DNA of 64,000 bases from Lunularia cruciata (taxonomy: Eukaryota > Streptophyta > Marchantiopsida > Lunulariales > Lunulariaceae): positions 47,592,243-47,656,242 of the forward strand of contig OX419761.1 of NCBI GenBank assembly GCA_948567375.1. The letters are read 5' to 3'. Below the pieces are notes generated by a model. It saw nothing but the letters and a program-made list of their open reading frames with translations. It made no database searches and had not been told where the DNA came from. A program made the translations under genes and the position numbers. Shown one piece after another: positions 47,969-59,699 of this stretch (position 1 is its first letter; the number at the start of each line of letters is the position of its first letter).

Positions 47969-48694
47969 TTGGCCTTTCAAGAATTGAAGGCCGCCTTGCT
48001 ACATGCACCAATCTTGAAGTGGTATGACCCAAAACGTCCAATCAAGTTGGCTACAGATGCATCAGGCGTAGCCATAGGAGCAGTCCTACAACAAGAGTGG
48101 CATGACGGATGGCATCCAATTGCATATTTCTCTCAAAAGTTGTTACCGGTAGAGCGCAACTACCACACCACAGAACGAGAAGAGCTGGCCATCGTTCTAG
48201 CAACCAAGCATTGGAAGCACTACATGGGCGAGAAGGCATTTGTAGTAGAGACAGACCACAAACCTCTAGTCTACCTCGAGACGCAAAAGGATCTATCTCG
48301 TTGCCAAATTTGGTGGGCAAAGTGGAGACAATGCTTCAACATGACAATCACCTACGTGGAAGGTAAGAAGCAACTTGCAGATGCATTCACCCGCATGCCA
48401 ATGGCCAACAACTTGGTGGCAGAGGTTAAGATTAACCCTGAATTCTGGCAAGAGATTCTAGCTGCTACAAAAACTGATCCACAAATTGTTGAAGCACAAT
48501 CGTCCAAAGGCGTCACCAGCACCCAAGGACTCATCTTTCGGGATGGCAGATTATGGATCCTAAATGTCCCAAAATTACGCACCACCATTCTAGCGGAATG
48601 TCATGATTTGGCCATTGCAGCTCATGCCGGAGTGGACAAGACCTTGGATGCAGTCAAACGCCATTACTATTGGCCCAAGATGAGCAACGCGTGA
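47969..48694 (+). pseudogene. Element B RNase H and integrase zinc finger
   Basis: An open 241-codon frame. RNase H motifs are LATDASGVAIGAVLQQ (catalytic Asp at 48056-48058), TEREELAIVLATKHW (Glu) and VETDHKPLVYL (Asp), ending in KKQLADAFTR. The integrase N-terminal HH motif (HAGVDKTLDAVKRHYYWPKM) follows; the matching C-x2-C is at 48712-48723, in another frame after a 1-base shift. Confidence 0.9.
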
Positions 48695-48699
48695 TGGAC

Positions 48700-49540
48700 T
48701 ATGTGCGTAGCTGCCTATTTTGTCAATAGAACAAAGCTTCTAATCAAGCTCCTGCAGGGCTCCTTCAACCTCTCCCCACTCCTACCCAACGTTGGGAACA
48801 AGTGAGTATGGATCTCGTCTGTGAATTTGACCACCTTAGGGTTTGACTCCATTGTGGTCTTTGTGGACCGGCTCAGCAAAATAATTCATGTATGCCCTAC
48901 CACCAAGGAGGTGACCGCTCCACAACTAGCTCAACTATACTTAGATGCAGTCTTTGCTCACCATGGCTTGTCTAGAGTACTCATCACCGATAGAGGTACC
49001 CAATTCACCAGTTTGTTTTGGCGAACACTCTTTTGGTTTCTTCAAAACCAAGTTGGCCATGTCCACAGCTTACCACCCACAAACAGATGGCCAAACAGAG
49101 CGGGCGAATCGCACGATTGAAGACATGTTACGCGGCTTCACCTTAGAAGAGCAAGAGAGGTAGGACACCCTATTACCGTTGGTGGAATTCACTTACAACA
49201 ATTCAGTGAATGCGTCCACTCAGGTCACTCCGTTCTTCCTCATGTATGGTGAGCATCCCTTCACACCTTCTAGCTTGATGAAGATCCGTCCAGTGACTAC
49301 CAAGGTTGATGCAGTCAACACATTTGTTTCTAGAATCCAACAAGGTGTGGAGAGCGCTAAGCACAAGTTACAGATTGCGCAAAATTGACAAAAGCAGTAT
49401 GCTGATGCACACCAGAGGCACATGGAGTTCAATGTTGGGGATCAAGTGTAGCTATCGACAACCAACCTCACATTAGTTGGATCTCGTAAGCTCAGACCTC
49501 GTTTTATTGGGCCTTTCTCGATTCTTCGTCGCATCGGCGC
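48700..49540 (+). pseudogene. Element B integrase catalytic core
   Basis: DDE motifs are present across three frames: the first Asp in the segment near 48810 (MDL), [15 protein letters not shown] with the second Asp at about 48990, and [19 protein letters not shown] with the Glu near 49120. The frame 49179-49388 continues the C-terminal region. TAG at about 49162 and 49449 and a TGA near 49386 interrupt it. Integrase would join element DNA into the chromosome, giving 5-bp duplications as seen. Confidence 0.88.
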
Positions 49541-49541
49541 T

Positions 49542-49796
49542 GTGGCCTATCACCTTGAGCTACCACCACACATGAAGATCCATCCAGTGTTCCATGTCTC
49601 CCTACTACGCAGATATGCTCCCCGATCCGGCCAAGGTCCTTCCACACAGGATATTCGACCTTGTCCGACACTCATTGATGGCACAGAGGAATATGAAGTG
49701 GAGCGAATTCTCCAAAAGCACATGCGTGGTACTCGCCATCCGCGGGTGGAATATCTAGTACAATGGAAAGGTTACCCCCTCTATGAAGCAATCTAG
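49542..49796 (+). pseudogene. Element B integrase C-terminus with chromodomain
   Basis: The frame starts YHLELPPHMKIHPVFHVSLL, the conserved integrase GPY/F-type end, and continues to a chromodomain: EEYEVERILQKHMRG, HPRVEYLVQWKGYPLYEAI. A stop then replaces the Trp expected at that position. The chromodomain assigns the element to chromoviruses, whose integrases recognise modified chromatin. An additional 70 bases read on to NEDVASF before the polypurine tract. Confidence 0.9.
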
Positions 49797-49879
49797 GAAC
49801 CCGCTGCCAATTTGGCAAATGCACCGGTGTTGGTGCAAGCATTTGAGCAACAATTGCACAACGAGGACGTTGCGTCTTT

Positions 49880-49895
49880 TAAAAGGAGGGAGGTC
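49880..49895 (+). other. Polypurine tract of element B
   Basis: AAAAGGAGGGAGGTC, immediately before the 3' LTR; it would prime plus-strand DNA synthesis. Confidence 0.88.
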
Positions 49896-50641
49896 TGTAA
49901 TACCAAGGGTTAGCAATATGATCTAGATGTGAAATTTGGTTTGATAACATCTAGAATGATGTTATACATGATGGTCAAAATAGATCAGATAGAAGTATCA
50001 CCAAAAGAGTACTTCTACTAATAGGTCAGAAACCGAAATAGACTTGAGAACCTTAGAACCAATAGCTAGACATATGATTTAAAGGTGAGAATTGGTTTGG
50101 TAACATCTGGAAGGATGTTACACATGATGGACTAAACAGATCAGAAAGAGGTATTACCAAAAGGGGACTTCTACTAATAGAGTAGGAACCGAAATATGCC
50201 TGAAATCTTTGAAGGCAATTTCGGAGGCCTAAACGGATGAATTAGGCCTCGAAAATGTGTAGATTCCCCCCCCCCCAGATGGAGTAAAGGCTGGCCGTCC
50301 CTCCCCCTTGCTTTGTCTCGTCAAGAGCTTTCCAACGGTACCTTACTCACGTGATTCTGAGATTCCTACAAGAAGATTCCCTAAAAGATTCCCTCCGGTC
50401 AAAGCTTGTTTGACCAACCAGATAGGACCTAGACCAGACAGGTCACCCATCCAAGTAAGTAATCCAAGGGTGGAGCTTGCTGACATGTCACCTATCTGTG
50501 TCCCTAATCCTATGGTGGAGCTTCCTTGGAGGAGATCCTCTTTGTCTATATAATAAAGAGAAGGTGCTCCCTTGGGGCATCGAATGTTTGAGAGTGCAAT
50601 CTGTGTTTTCTCTCTCTCTCTCTTGTCCTCGGAGTATTACA
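49896..50641 (+). repeat. 3' LTR of element B
   Basis: A 746-bp LTR beginning TGTAATACC and ending TATTACA. It is identical to the 5' LTR over its first 355 bases and then differs at about 15 positions, plus a longer C run and a longer CT run. It is followed directly by AAAGT. Confidence 0.93.
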
Positions 50642-52590
50642 AAAGTGTTTAAAGTGCCATCATGACTCAAAGAATGGAACTTTGGCATCAAAATGTCATT
50701 GTGCATTATAGATTCATGGAAGAAGGTGCAATATAGTTAGCATTACACCTTTGAAAGCACTATTGAAGTTACAATGCAACTACTTGAAAAGAAAGGAGTA
50801 ATGTTCTTGCATCAATTTTATCCCAACAAAAGTTTTTTTGAATGCAAGTTTGACTTGTTGGCTTGGTTGGTTCATGGAGCGCCATGGAATAAAGGAGTGT
50901 TAATGATATGAATAAAGTGGATCTTTTGATATGGTAGCCTTGAAGTATGCACACTACCAATGATTCAAGAACTCTTGGATCAATAAAAATGGAAAGACAT
51001 TTATAACATAGATTAAATAGGGTTATTTTTTGCATGTAGGTGAGGATCATTTCTAGTTTTTGAGCAATCATGCATTACTCAATGTTACATTATTCTTTTA
51101 TCAATGATTGGTTGTGTGAATCATAATCTTATTACAAGTTTGTTGTAATCCAAAATGTGTGCTCAAATAAATCTAGTCAAGTCATATTTATCATTGTCAT
51201 TTAGTGAAGACTTCATGAAACAAACATGATCCAATGCAAGGTATTGTGATAGACAACATGTACTCAAACAAGTCAACATAGTGAACAAACACTCCATCCT
51301 GATATAGTGCATATTTTACCTTTTCAATTTTTCACATTACAACATGTGCGATACAAGCTAGGGCGGTCCATTTAATCAAGTGCTTTGAGATCTACAACTT
51401 CCCTTACTACACAAATATGTTAAAAGCAAAATATCAAGACATGATGTAGCAAAGTTTCTTGAATGGACACTAAATTTCATTCTATGAATGGTGAAATCTT
51501 ATCATAACATCAATGTTGTTCACTTTTGTTCTTGAAACTCATTTTTCTATTATTTTACAAGCATTTCTAAATGGTTAAGTCTATCATTAGTTCAACTCTA
51601 TTCAATTCCGTTCCTAAATCTCATTGTTCTATTATTTTATAGGTACATCTATTGCTTGCAACCAAGCAATTAGAAGGATGTAAAGCTTGCAAAGAACAAT
51701 TGATACCCATAGTTTGCACTAGTGTGGATGGCTTACATAAGCTACCACTCTAGATTTTTGGTAAGTTCAAAAATCCTTGATGCCTCAAAAATGTCAATAG
51801 TAATAACATCGGGACAATATATAGTCCAAATACCAAAGCATGGGTTACAATGATTATTTTTCTAGAATGGTTGAGTTGGTTTGACGGGCCGGAAATTTCT
51901 TCTTTTGATGGATAATTGCCCTAGACATGGTTGTCTAGGGTCATTGCCACAATTTTCAAACACCAAGGTACATTATTTACAATACTACATCAAACATCCA
52001 TCCTTATGATGTAAGGATCATATGGAATTTAAAAGCATTCTATTAGAAACAATTTACTCAAAAGCTTCTTGCTATTTTGGAAATAGCAAGAGGCTTAGAT
52101 AATATAGAAGATGTTGAAGCACTAAAAATAGTAGATGTACACCATGCGATGGTTATGTCTACTACATCATAGAATGAAATGAAAGTAGAACCATTTCAAG
52201 CTCCTTTGCACACTGCAAAATACAAACATCAAGCTTGAGCATTGTCTTTCCAAAATTTGCTATTGAACCTCTTATTGAGGTGATGCAAGAGATTCAATAT
52301 CAAATCCAAAGTTTCAATTATGAGAACCCAATGGACATCAATCCCTTGCTCAATCTACTTGGGAAAGTGAAGTTGCATCTATTCCTAATAGTGATTAAAT
52401 TATGAACTCCATTATGATTAAGCAAGGCTTTATTGAGGGAGATAGAGTTGAAGGTGATAGAGAAGATCAATATGATAGCAAAGAGATAAAGGTAATCAAG
52501 CCACAAGAAGCACCAAATCTATTAAATAGATATGAGTTGTTTTTCAAAAAGGAAATCAAACAATGAGCTTGAAGAAAGTGTATAAATTGA
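50642..52590 (+). pseudogene. Pogo/Tigger (CENP-B-like) transposase, C-terminal part (pseudogene)
   Basis: This continues the transposase after element B. Near 50840-50900, in two frames, is the end of the second DNA-binding domain (MERHGIKEC). From 51660 to 51780 the DDE domain entry appears (CKEQLIPIVCTSVDG, HKLPLWIFGKFKNP). The region before the second catalytic residue reads NTTSNIHPYD at 51981 onward, followed by IWNLKAFY and KLLAILEIARGLDN, with stop 52236-52238. A C-terminal Glu-rich tail reads to about 52590 after another frameshift. These blocks match Tigger-type DDE transposases in order and spacing. No terminal inverted repeats were found. Confidence 0.75.
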
Positions 52591-52599
52591 TTTTACTTG

Positions 52600-54430
52600 C
52601 TCCATAAATGCAATCTATTCAACTAAGATGGACCCTTTTAGAAATCTCAATGTTCTCATATGTATAGATTTTTTTGGAATTATTTTTATTTATTTTTATC
52701 TAGTAATTTAAATTAATCTAATAGTTAATAATTTTGATATATAATAATTTTACAACAAAAAATATATAATATATATAATATGTTTTATAATATGTAAACC
52801 AAAGATGAATATTTATTCATCATTTTTATTTGCAACTAAATTTTTTCTCCTTGAATTCTTGAATAATTGATAACTTAAATTTTGAAAATACTTTAGAGTT
52901 TTAGTTTAAAAAATATATAATAGAATTTAATTATTCATCTTTCTAATCCATGGTATGCTACTGCAATAACCATCATAGATTTATTGAATAAGAAATAGAA
53001 GTTGACTCGCAACACCAACACAACTCACTCCAAAGGGTATATTTCTATACTATATCGTGAAGATGTTATACAATGGGCACAACTGCAAAGGGAACTCAAC
53101 TAATATATTTCTATACTATATTGTGGAGACGTTATACAATGTGGTGGACATTATATAAACAACTTCTTCTTGTTTTAAGCGATGCACAATGGACCTTGTG
53201 CGACATAAAAAACGTAAAATCAACGGAAGGATGAATACTTCTTGTCCACTGCTTTGTAAACGTCTTCACAAATAAGGTAAAATGGTAATATTACAACAGT
53301 TATTTGAAACCTTCGTAAGACTCTCTCCATCCCATCCGCTATCAAAATCATTGTTCTATAAATCATTCTCCATTTCAAAACCACTTCGCTCATTGGGTCT
53401 AATCTTAACCTTTCTTTAAGTTAGTGTAATTCTTTTAATTCAAATTTTCATTCACTATTTCATTAGTCTTAAGTGAGAAAGACTTCCTACCTGGATTGAA
53501 TCGAGTCCAACTCCGTTTACCTTATGTTCTAAAGCCATGATTCTCTAGAAACCGTTGGATTCTCCGGCCATATCGGACAGGGAGTACAGTAGGTGGTCGA
53601 ACCACGATTCGTAATTTGAACTTGAAACTTGAAATTACACAATTAGAAATATATTAAGTACAGAAATATAAAAATAAAATTCAGAAATAGTCTTGTACGC
53701 CACATGCGCCTCCACCTTGAAACGTGGAACAAGGGAAACGTAGCACCGTTCTCCTGTTCAGAGATTACTCAATTCGGTATTCGATTTGATATGGAAAAGC
53801 GTACTCTACCGGCGAACAACAACAACAAGCGATTCTGTGAACAAACGCCGAAATTTCGATACAAGACGGACGGATGGAGAGATGAAGGCAGAAATAAAGA
53901 AAGAATTGATGAATTGATAGTGGCGAAGGAGAGTAGGAAGAGCATACAAGAAGCTGGTGATTAGCGCGGTCCAATCTGAACCGGTCAGTGGAGAGTATTG
54001 GAGTGTTGGTGTTCTCGATCTGTTTTGTTTGACTGGTCTTTTTGAGGTAGGTTGGATACGCTTTTTGTTTGATCGGAACGAAAAGCTCAGCGCCAAATTC
54101 GTCATGTAATGGTTGGCCTTTCATCAGCCGTTGCAAGGAAATCGAACAATTTGAGCTGCCAGCTTGCAGTAGGTGTATTAATGTGAATTGTGTAATGATC
54201 GGAGATGGTGATGATGAAAGCTGTCCAAATCATTCATATTCGGTGCCTTCAGCACCGACGTTCCTTGCTTTGCCCTAGTATTCAGGATGCACAGAGTGAA
54301 GATGTTTTTTTTCATGTCCATATTGTTTCCTTTGAAGATCGTGCTTACACGGTCTCGTTTATCTCCACTGCAGGTATTGTCGCCTTCCCTACATTGTTAA
54401 ATTGCTTGTGGAAAAGAATCAGGGAACTTT
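52600..54430. other. AT-rich spacer and probable 5' region of the DUF220 gene
   Basis: 52600-53000 is extremely AT-rich. Two tandem 66-bp units begin with TATATTTCTATACTATAT at 53038 and 53104. From 53700 the sequence is less AT-rich and may hold the promoter and a 5' UTR intron of the DUF220 gene: a CTGCAG acceptor-like site lies near 54369-54374. The 86-codon frame at 53704-53964 is not recognised. Confidence 0.4.
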
Positions 54431-54436
54431 AACAAA

Positions 54437-56258
54437 ATGGGAAGTACAGAAGAAAAGCAGCTGGATGGCGTAGAGAAGGGCGGCCTGGAATATGTCTCGG
54501 ATGACATATGGGTACCAACGAGTACCATCCATGATCCGCCGAAGGTGCATGTCACTGAGCCGAAGGGATCGTTCTGTCAGATTGAGTCGAGATTTGCAGT
54601 TTCTTTACCCCCGGAAGATGTCTTTGATATCATCATCGATCCTAATAATAGAAGGATATTCAAGAATGTGAAGGTGAGTACTCCTTCCGAACCACATGAG
54701 AATGATTAAGGATCAAATCTTTCTGCCGTGGTGTTTTTTCGCGCACGTATAGCCCAATTATTATGGCTATTCTATGTTTCAGCAACTTCCAGGTTGATTA
54801 GTAATTTTGCATCTGGTATCTCCCCACTGTGGATGCTGTACAGGGCTTTCTAAACATTGATAGGGTGGCAGGAAGTCACATACAGAAAAGTCCTGGAAGA
54901 TGATGGCAACCGTCAGGTGGTAGAAGTGGAGCAGCTTGGAAGGTGGAAATTCTTGGTGTTTAGTGGCACCTTCGCTTGCCGGGTGTTTGTCGAGCAAAAC
55001 CGGAAAGAGCTTTCAGTGAGTTCCCTCTTTACCAGTTTGATTGCTCCTTCAGAGATAAATATGCTTGGTGTATCCCTTTTTGGGTGTAGAATACTCCGAT
55101 GGAACAGCGGACTGTGAAGATCCTTGTTACAGTTACACGTTCATCATTAGAGGAAGGTTGCTTCATTTCTCACTCCTTGGATGTCAAACACTGGATGAAA
55201 GACCTGACATTAGTAGGTTGGAAGTTTCACTTTCACTTGGTTATCCCCTACTAAAGTCTGCATCATTTATGGGGCAACAACTGCCCAATATCAACTGTGC
55301 ACTTCACTTGGCTAAGCAATTGGCGTCTTAGATAGGACCAATCTCAAATGACTAGGCAAATCTTCTCATCGAAGCAGCGAAAGTTACTACTGAGATCAAC
55401 TTGGAATATGACGTAGCTGGTCAAGTCATTGCTTCTGATGGATTACCGCATCAGTTCGTAAGTTCCCAAATAATCTACTAGGAGCATTAACTAGATGTGT
55501 CAGAGCTGTGTGGTGGAACTAAAGTCCGGACCCCCACGTTTCACAACATGACTTTGGTACATCCGCAATTCTGGAAGTAGCTGTTGCATGTTGAAGTTAT
55601 TGTTTGTCTTTCCACTTCAGTTGTGTCGAGAATTCCAAAGGTTTTGCGAGTTGAAGCTTTATGGTTCCTTGTTTGCATGTTGTATGTTGTATGTTGCATG
55701 TTGTATGATTAGAAGATCTGTTCTGTTGAAACAGTTGACCACAGACGAATCTTCCTCTAAATGGTCTTCCCCCGCCGTGAGAGATGATTCGTGACATTCA
55801 AGCACGTGTAGATTGGAAATGTTTGTCCTTAATTCCTGCCTACTTGCAAGCAGATGCACTATGATCTGGCTCGACAAGGCATGATGAAGAAGTTCGAGGG
55901 ATCTTGGAAGGTCGAGCCAAAGTATGAGGACTCGGAGTCGGGGAGTTTAGCGCTAGAACTTGGAGAGAAGGGCAGCAGCAAAGGGAGGTTGATTGGCTCG
56001 TGGGTGAATCTCCGTCAAATTGTCCAGCCAGCTTTGATCCCTCCCTGGCCACTGAGCAATTACGTTCGAGGGGTGTGTGGCCAGATCATTAAGGATGTAT
56101 GTGCAGATTTGCAGCTAGAAGCCTTACGGTTGGCTGAGCTCAAAGCTAAATCTGAGTGCGAGGACGATTCTTCATTTGACAAGGGAGGTCGAAGGGAACA
56201 AACTCGAGTCACAGAAGTGAAAGCAGACACAACTGAACAAGTTCAGAGTAAAGATTAG
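54437..56258 (+). CDS. DUF220 / START-like (SRPBCC) protein, three exons
   Basis: Spliced gene of 261 residues. Exon 1 is 54437-54673 (ATG; GTGAGT donor), exon 2 54872-55015 (after GGCAG; GTGAGT donor), exon 3 55854-56258 (after GCAAGCAG). All junctions are phase 0. Exon 1 carries the FAVSLPPEDVFDIIIDPNN block. Exon 2 has EVTYRKVLEDDGNRQVVEVE and WKFLVFSGTFACRVFVEQNR. Exon 3 has MMKKFEGSWKVEP and LRQIVQPALIPPWPLSNYVR. These match the plant-specific DUF220 proteins placed in the polyketide cyclase/lipid-transport (START-like) superfamily, which have a hydrophobic cavity. The biochemical role is unknown. No signal peptide is evident. The C-terminal tail is Glu/Lys-rich. The exon 2-3 intron (838 bp) has a (GCATGTT/GTATGTT)n repeat near 55675-55705. 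Confidence 0.85.
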
Positions 56259-56260
56259 GA

Positions 56261-57031
56261 TGGATCGGTTAGACTGACTCTCGAGGTATCGATCGGTTTG
56301 CAAAGATGATGTGTAGACTAAAGTTAGTTGCAAGAGAAGTAATTACCATCTACCTCGGTTGTACCTTCTTGTAAAGTGGCAGAATTCCTAAGAAGACACT
56401 GTTTCTTATTAAGTCTTTCTCGGTTATACCTTCTTGTAAGTGACACAACTAAGAATACATTGTTTCCTATTAAGTCTTTAACTGAATATATTTCCTACCT
56501 GGCACAAGGAAAAGATATCTGTCGAGAAGAGGATACAGAATAGTATCCTGAATCGATGACTGGACCCTGCGTACGTCTCCGCACAGTAGATTGGCTCATC
56601 ATGAGATTATTATTTCGGATTTGATCTGAGCCAAATAAGTAGTATCTGTTGATATCATCAGCGTAGGACGAAAACTCAATTTGGATTCTCGATCGTTTAT
56701 GGGAGATGGCTTGTTACGAGAGGAAGCATATGGTGGCAGTTTCCTCTTCGTCGGACACTGCGTATCGTGTAATGCTTAGAGTCTCTCTCCATTAACAATT
56801 TATTTTGCTTAATGAATAGTCTGATAGGTTTGGAAATAAGGGGAGATTTGAACTCAGAATCTGAAAAATAAAATAGATCTTTCAAATTTCAAATTATAAG
56901 AGATAATTGGAGAGTGTTTTAAAATTTTGAGAATTTTAGCCATCAGATATTTCTTGGATAGTTAGGAATTTTTGAATCTAAAACTATTCATATGTTATGT
57001 CATTTGTAATGATACATCTAGATTATTTGGA
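56261..57031. other. 3' flank of DUF220 gene; no further gene seen
   Basis: The first 200-300 bases probably contain the 3' UTR, with a roughly repeated TTAAGTCTTT segment at about 56410 and 56470. The sequence then becomes AT-rich and leads into the start of the E2 LTR. Confidence 0.4.
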
Positions 57032-58637
57032 TGTTGGAATTCCGATGATAATAGTTAAAGTTATTTCAACGGTTTCTCAAAGATTATTTTTCGATGGTCA
57101 GATTTTGGATTTAGTGTATTGATTTCATGGTGAGGTACATTGTCATTTTGCATTGTTTGTATCGTCGAGTGTGTCGTCAATGGGACCGTCAGGGTTTCAA
57201 ACTTAGCTTGAATCCAGGGGTATACTTTTGAAATGCAATTTTATAGAGTTCATTTTTGTGATGTTGAGTTTTCGAGTTCTTGGCTATGGTGGACAGAGGC
57301 CAACGAACATCACCTGGATTCTCTTAGGTAGAGTGTGTGGTTTGAGTGTAATCAATGTCCAGTTATTGACAGTTTATAGAGTGATTGATCACATACAGAT
57401 TTGAGTTGAGTTGAGTTGAGTTGAGAGTGGTAAACAATCTAATTACATCAAAGAAGTGAAATTAAGGGGAAATCGGGTACAATAACTTTGAGTGTTTATG
57501 ATATCTCTAAGCTCGGTGGATCGTTGGTAGCTCAATTGAAGTTCAATTTTTCCTTGGTGTGTAAAAGCTTGTTGTTCGATGGAGATTTGGCAATAAGGCA
57601 AGACGGTATGCAAAAACGTTGGCCAATTTTAGAGCACAGAAGGAGCAAATTTTGAGCAGTGGTTGTGATTTTGAGCTTAGGAGGTGAAGGCATGACCAAT
57701 TTATTACGAGTTGGGTTCAGAAAGTAAAATTGAAGGTGGAGTTTGGAAGTTATTCTCACAAATTTGTGATTTGGAGAAACCAGTGTTTTCAATTTGGCTC
57801 GAGTGGGAAGTTAACGGGAGATTTGGCAGTCAGCCAACTTTAGGGTTTACGTTAGATTTTGGCGGGATTTTATGTCAGATTTTGGCCAGATTTGGAGGAC
57901 TTTTGCAAGTTTAGATGAGTTTTGCCAAATTTTGGAGGAAGTTCCAAGTGGCAAGAAGAAATGCCTCATTTGGGCATTTAGAGGCTTTGAGGCATAGGGC
58001 TATGGACTATAAGAGGCTACGAAGGCCTAGAAGGGCCAGCAAGCTAGCTTGCTGGCGTGAGACTAGCTAGTTTAGAGTAGATCTTGGTCATTGGTTGGCA
58101 AAATTTGTCCATCCTGCTAGATTGTGCGCAATAGGGTTTGACCCCTAGATCTCTTGTTCCTAGATTGGTGCCCTAGCCAATTGGTCCACTTTTACTTGTT
58201 GTCCTAATGACTATGCCACTATTATCAATACGTTTGTAACTTTGGCTAGGAGAGGCAATTTGATCCCATTCTTAGTGATCCTGGTAGCTTAGGACTCATA
58301 TATGAACTTCTCTTATGTCAAATGCTAAATAGTGGTTGAGTCAGTCCCGTGTTGTTTTATGAAATGGAGGGTTTTTGTTTAGATTTCTTGTGATTGGACC
58401 CCCTCCATTCTCTATTTCTTGTTTGTGCACCACATTTGTGTGAAGTGCTTTGACTTTTGAGCGTTGGTGCTCTAGTGTGCTCTCGATAGTGAGGCTGGAG
58501 TGATAACAAGTCAGACTATCTTTGTTTCTCTCCAGTGAGACAGGAAGTGATGACCTGCAGGCCGTGAGAGTGTGTGTTGTGATGGCAGGTTATAGGTTGT
58601 CCTTTCTCCTAGTGTAGTTATCTCGGTTAGAGTTACA
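57032..58637 (+). repeat. Probable 5' LTR of element E2
   Basis: It begins TGTTGGAATT like E1 (39317) and is homologous to it until a conserved segment ending in ACA at about 58637. The right boundary is set by homology and by a possible primer-binding site TGGTATC at 58657-58663, which matches only the first 7 bases of the initiator-Met site. No 3' LTR is in view, so the boundaries are provisional. It contains (TTGAG)5 at 57401-57425. Confidence 0.55.
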
Positions 58638-58699
58638 TTAGTGGGTGGTACTTAGTTGGTATCGGCACTGGTGGTGTTGGCACTTGGTGGAGTACTTTC

Positions 58700-59600
58700 G
58701 GTTTGTTATTGTAATTTGCGGTTGCGGTTACTTTGTCACGACGGAGTTCTTTGGGAATTCCAGAGGAGATTGCTCTGCAATATATAGTGGGTTTACTCGG
58801 AGTGGTACTCGATATCAGCCTATATCTCAGGTCCCAGTGAGGGAGGAGATTGACTCTAAGTTGGAGTTTGACATAGGAGTTGATTCAATTGAGAGTGCAC
58901 CTAGTGTATCCGCACCGTTGTTGTGGGACATGGACAAGATTTATGGGGCCTCCAAAGGCCCTAGGCGTTACTCTAGTACCACTACTGGGTACCATTGAGT
59001 TGGATGACTTCATCCAAGAGTTTGATAGTTTGTGTGATCTATAGTAGATGCGGAATTCAACTTTGTTTACACCCTTCATAGCATGGAAGGAATTGTTTCA
59101 ATATCTAGAGGGTCTGTCGATGGATGACTACCATGAGTTCAAGAGAGCTCATTTTGAGGAGATCAAGTTATGGAGACAGTATTGGTCTCCGAACTATGTC
59201 TCGATCACTTCAGGTTTGGTGGCCAGGAGTAGATTGGCTGTACCTACAAGTTCTAGCTCGAGTAGTGTTAGTGGAGCTAGTGGAGGTGCACTAGTTGGAG
59301 ATAGTGCTACTACGAGCGGAGGTACCGCTGTAGGAGGTGGTGTGGTACCGGGGTTTAACCCCATGGTGGAGTTCTTCCAATGTTTAAGGTCAAACTACCA
59401 AGGAGTGCGGATTGACAAGCTGAGGAGCTTGCAAGAGTTCCAGCAAAAGGCTAGAGAGAGCCTACACGAGGCATCACTCGCATGAGGCGGCTGATCAATT
59501 TCACTCAGGGATTTACTGAGGCTCAGGCAGTCCAATTTGGATATGGGATAGTGGATAGGGAGTTGTGACGTAGAGTTCACGATGTTACATTGTTACAAGC
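58700..59600 (+). pseudogene. Element E2 gag, N-terminal part
   Basis: Gag-like sequence shared with E1: VSAPLLWDMDKIYGA in the first block (to 58998), then 59048-59485 with SMDDYHEFKRAHFEEI and WRQYWSPNYVS, and a Gly/Ser-rich low-complexity linker (SSSSVSGASGG). A stop at 58996-58998 and frame changes separate the blocks. No intact start is identifiable. Confidence 0.7.
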
Positions 59601-59699
59601 TACTTTGCCTACTTTGGTAGTGGTATTTGGTTTGGCTAAGCGTATTGAGCTTTGGTGGAGGAGAGGGTGGTGACATCTAGATTTGGTAGGGAGACCTCA

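Larger units (their letters stand above)
44031..50641 (+). mobile_element. Chromovirus B, complete, with 5-bp TSD
   Basis: A full Ty3/gypsy element of 6,611 bp with LTRs 44031-44768 and 49896-50641, primer-binding site, gag, protease, RT, RNase H, integrase, chromodomain and polypurine tract. AAAGT flanks it exactly (44026-44030 and 50642-50646). The LTRs differ at only about 15 positions plus small indels, so this is the youngest complete insertion here. Coding frames are long but broken by at least ten stops, most explained by single C-to-T or G-to-A changes. It lies within a Tigger-like transposase pseudogene. Confidence 0.95.

Noticed and set aside
55065-55794. Open frames inside the second intron of the DUF220 gene
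   Set aside because: They lack family motifs and lie between a clear GTGAGT donor and the GCAAGCAG acceptor that joins conserved exons in phase.
58051-58700. E2 LTR boundary and primer-binding site as certain
   Set aside because: Only 7 bases match the initiator-Met site and the 3' LTR is outside the window, so the boundary is reported as provisional.
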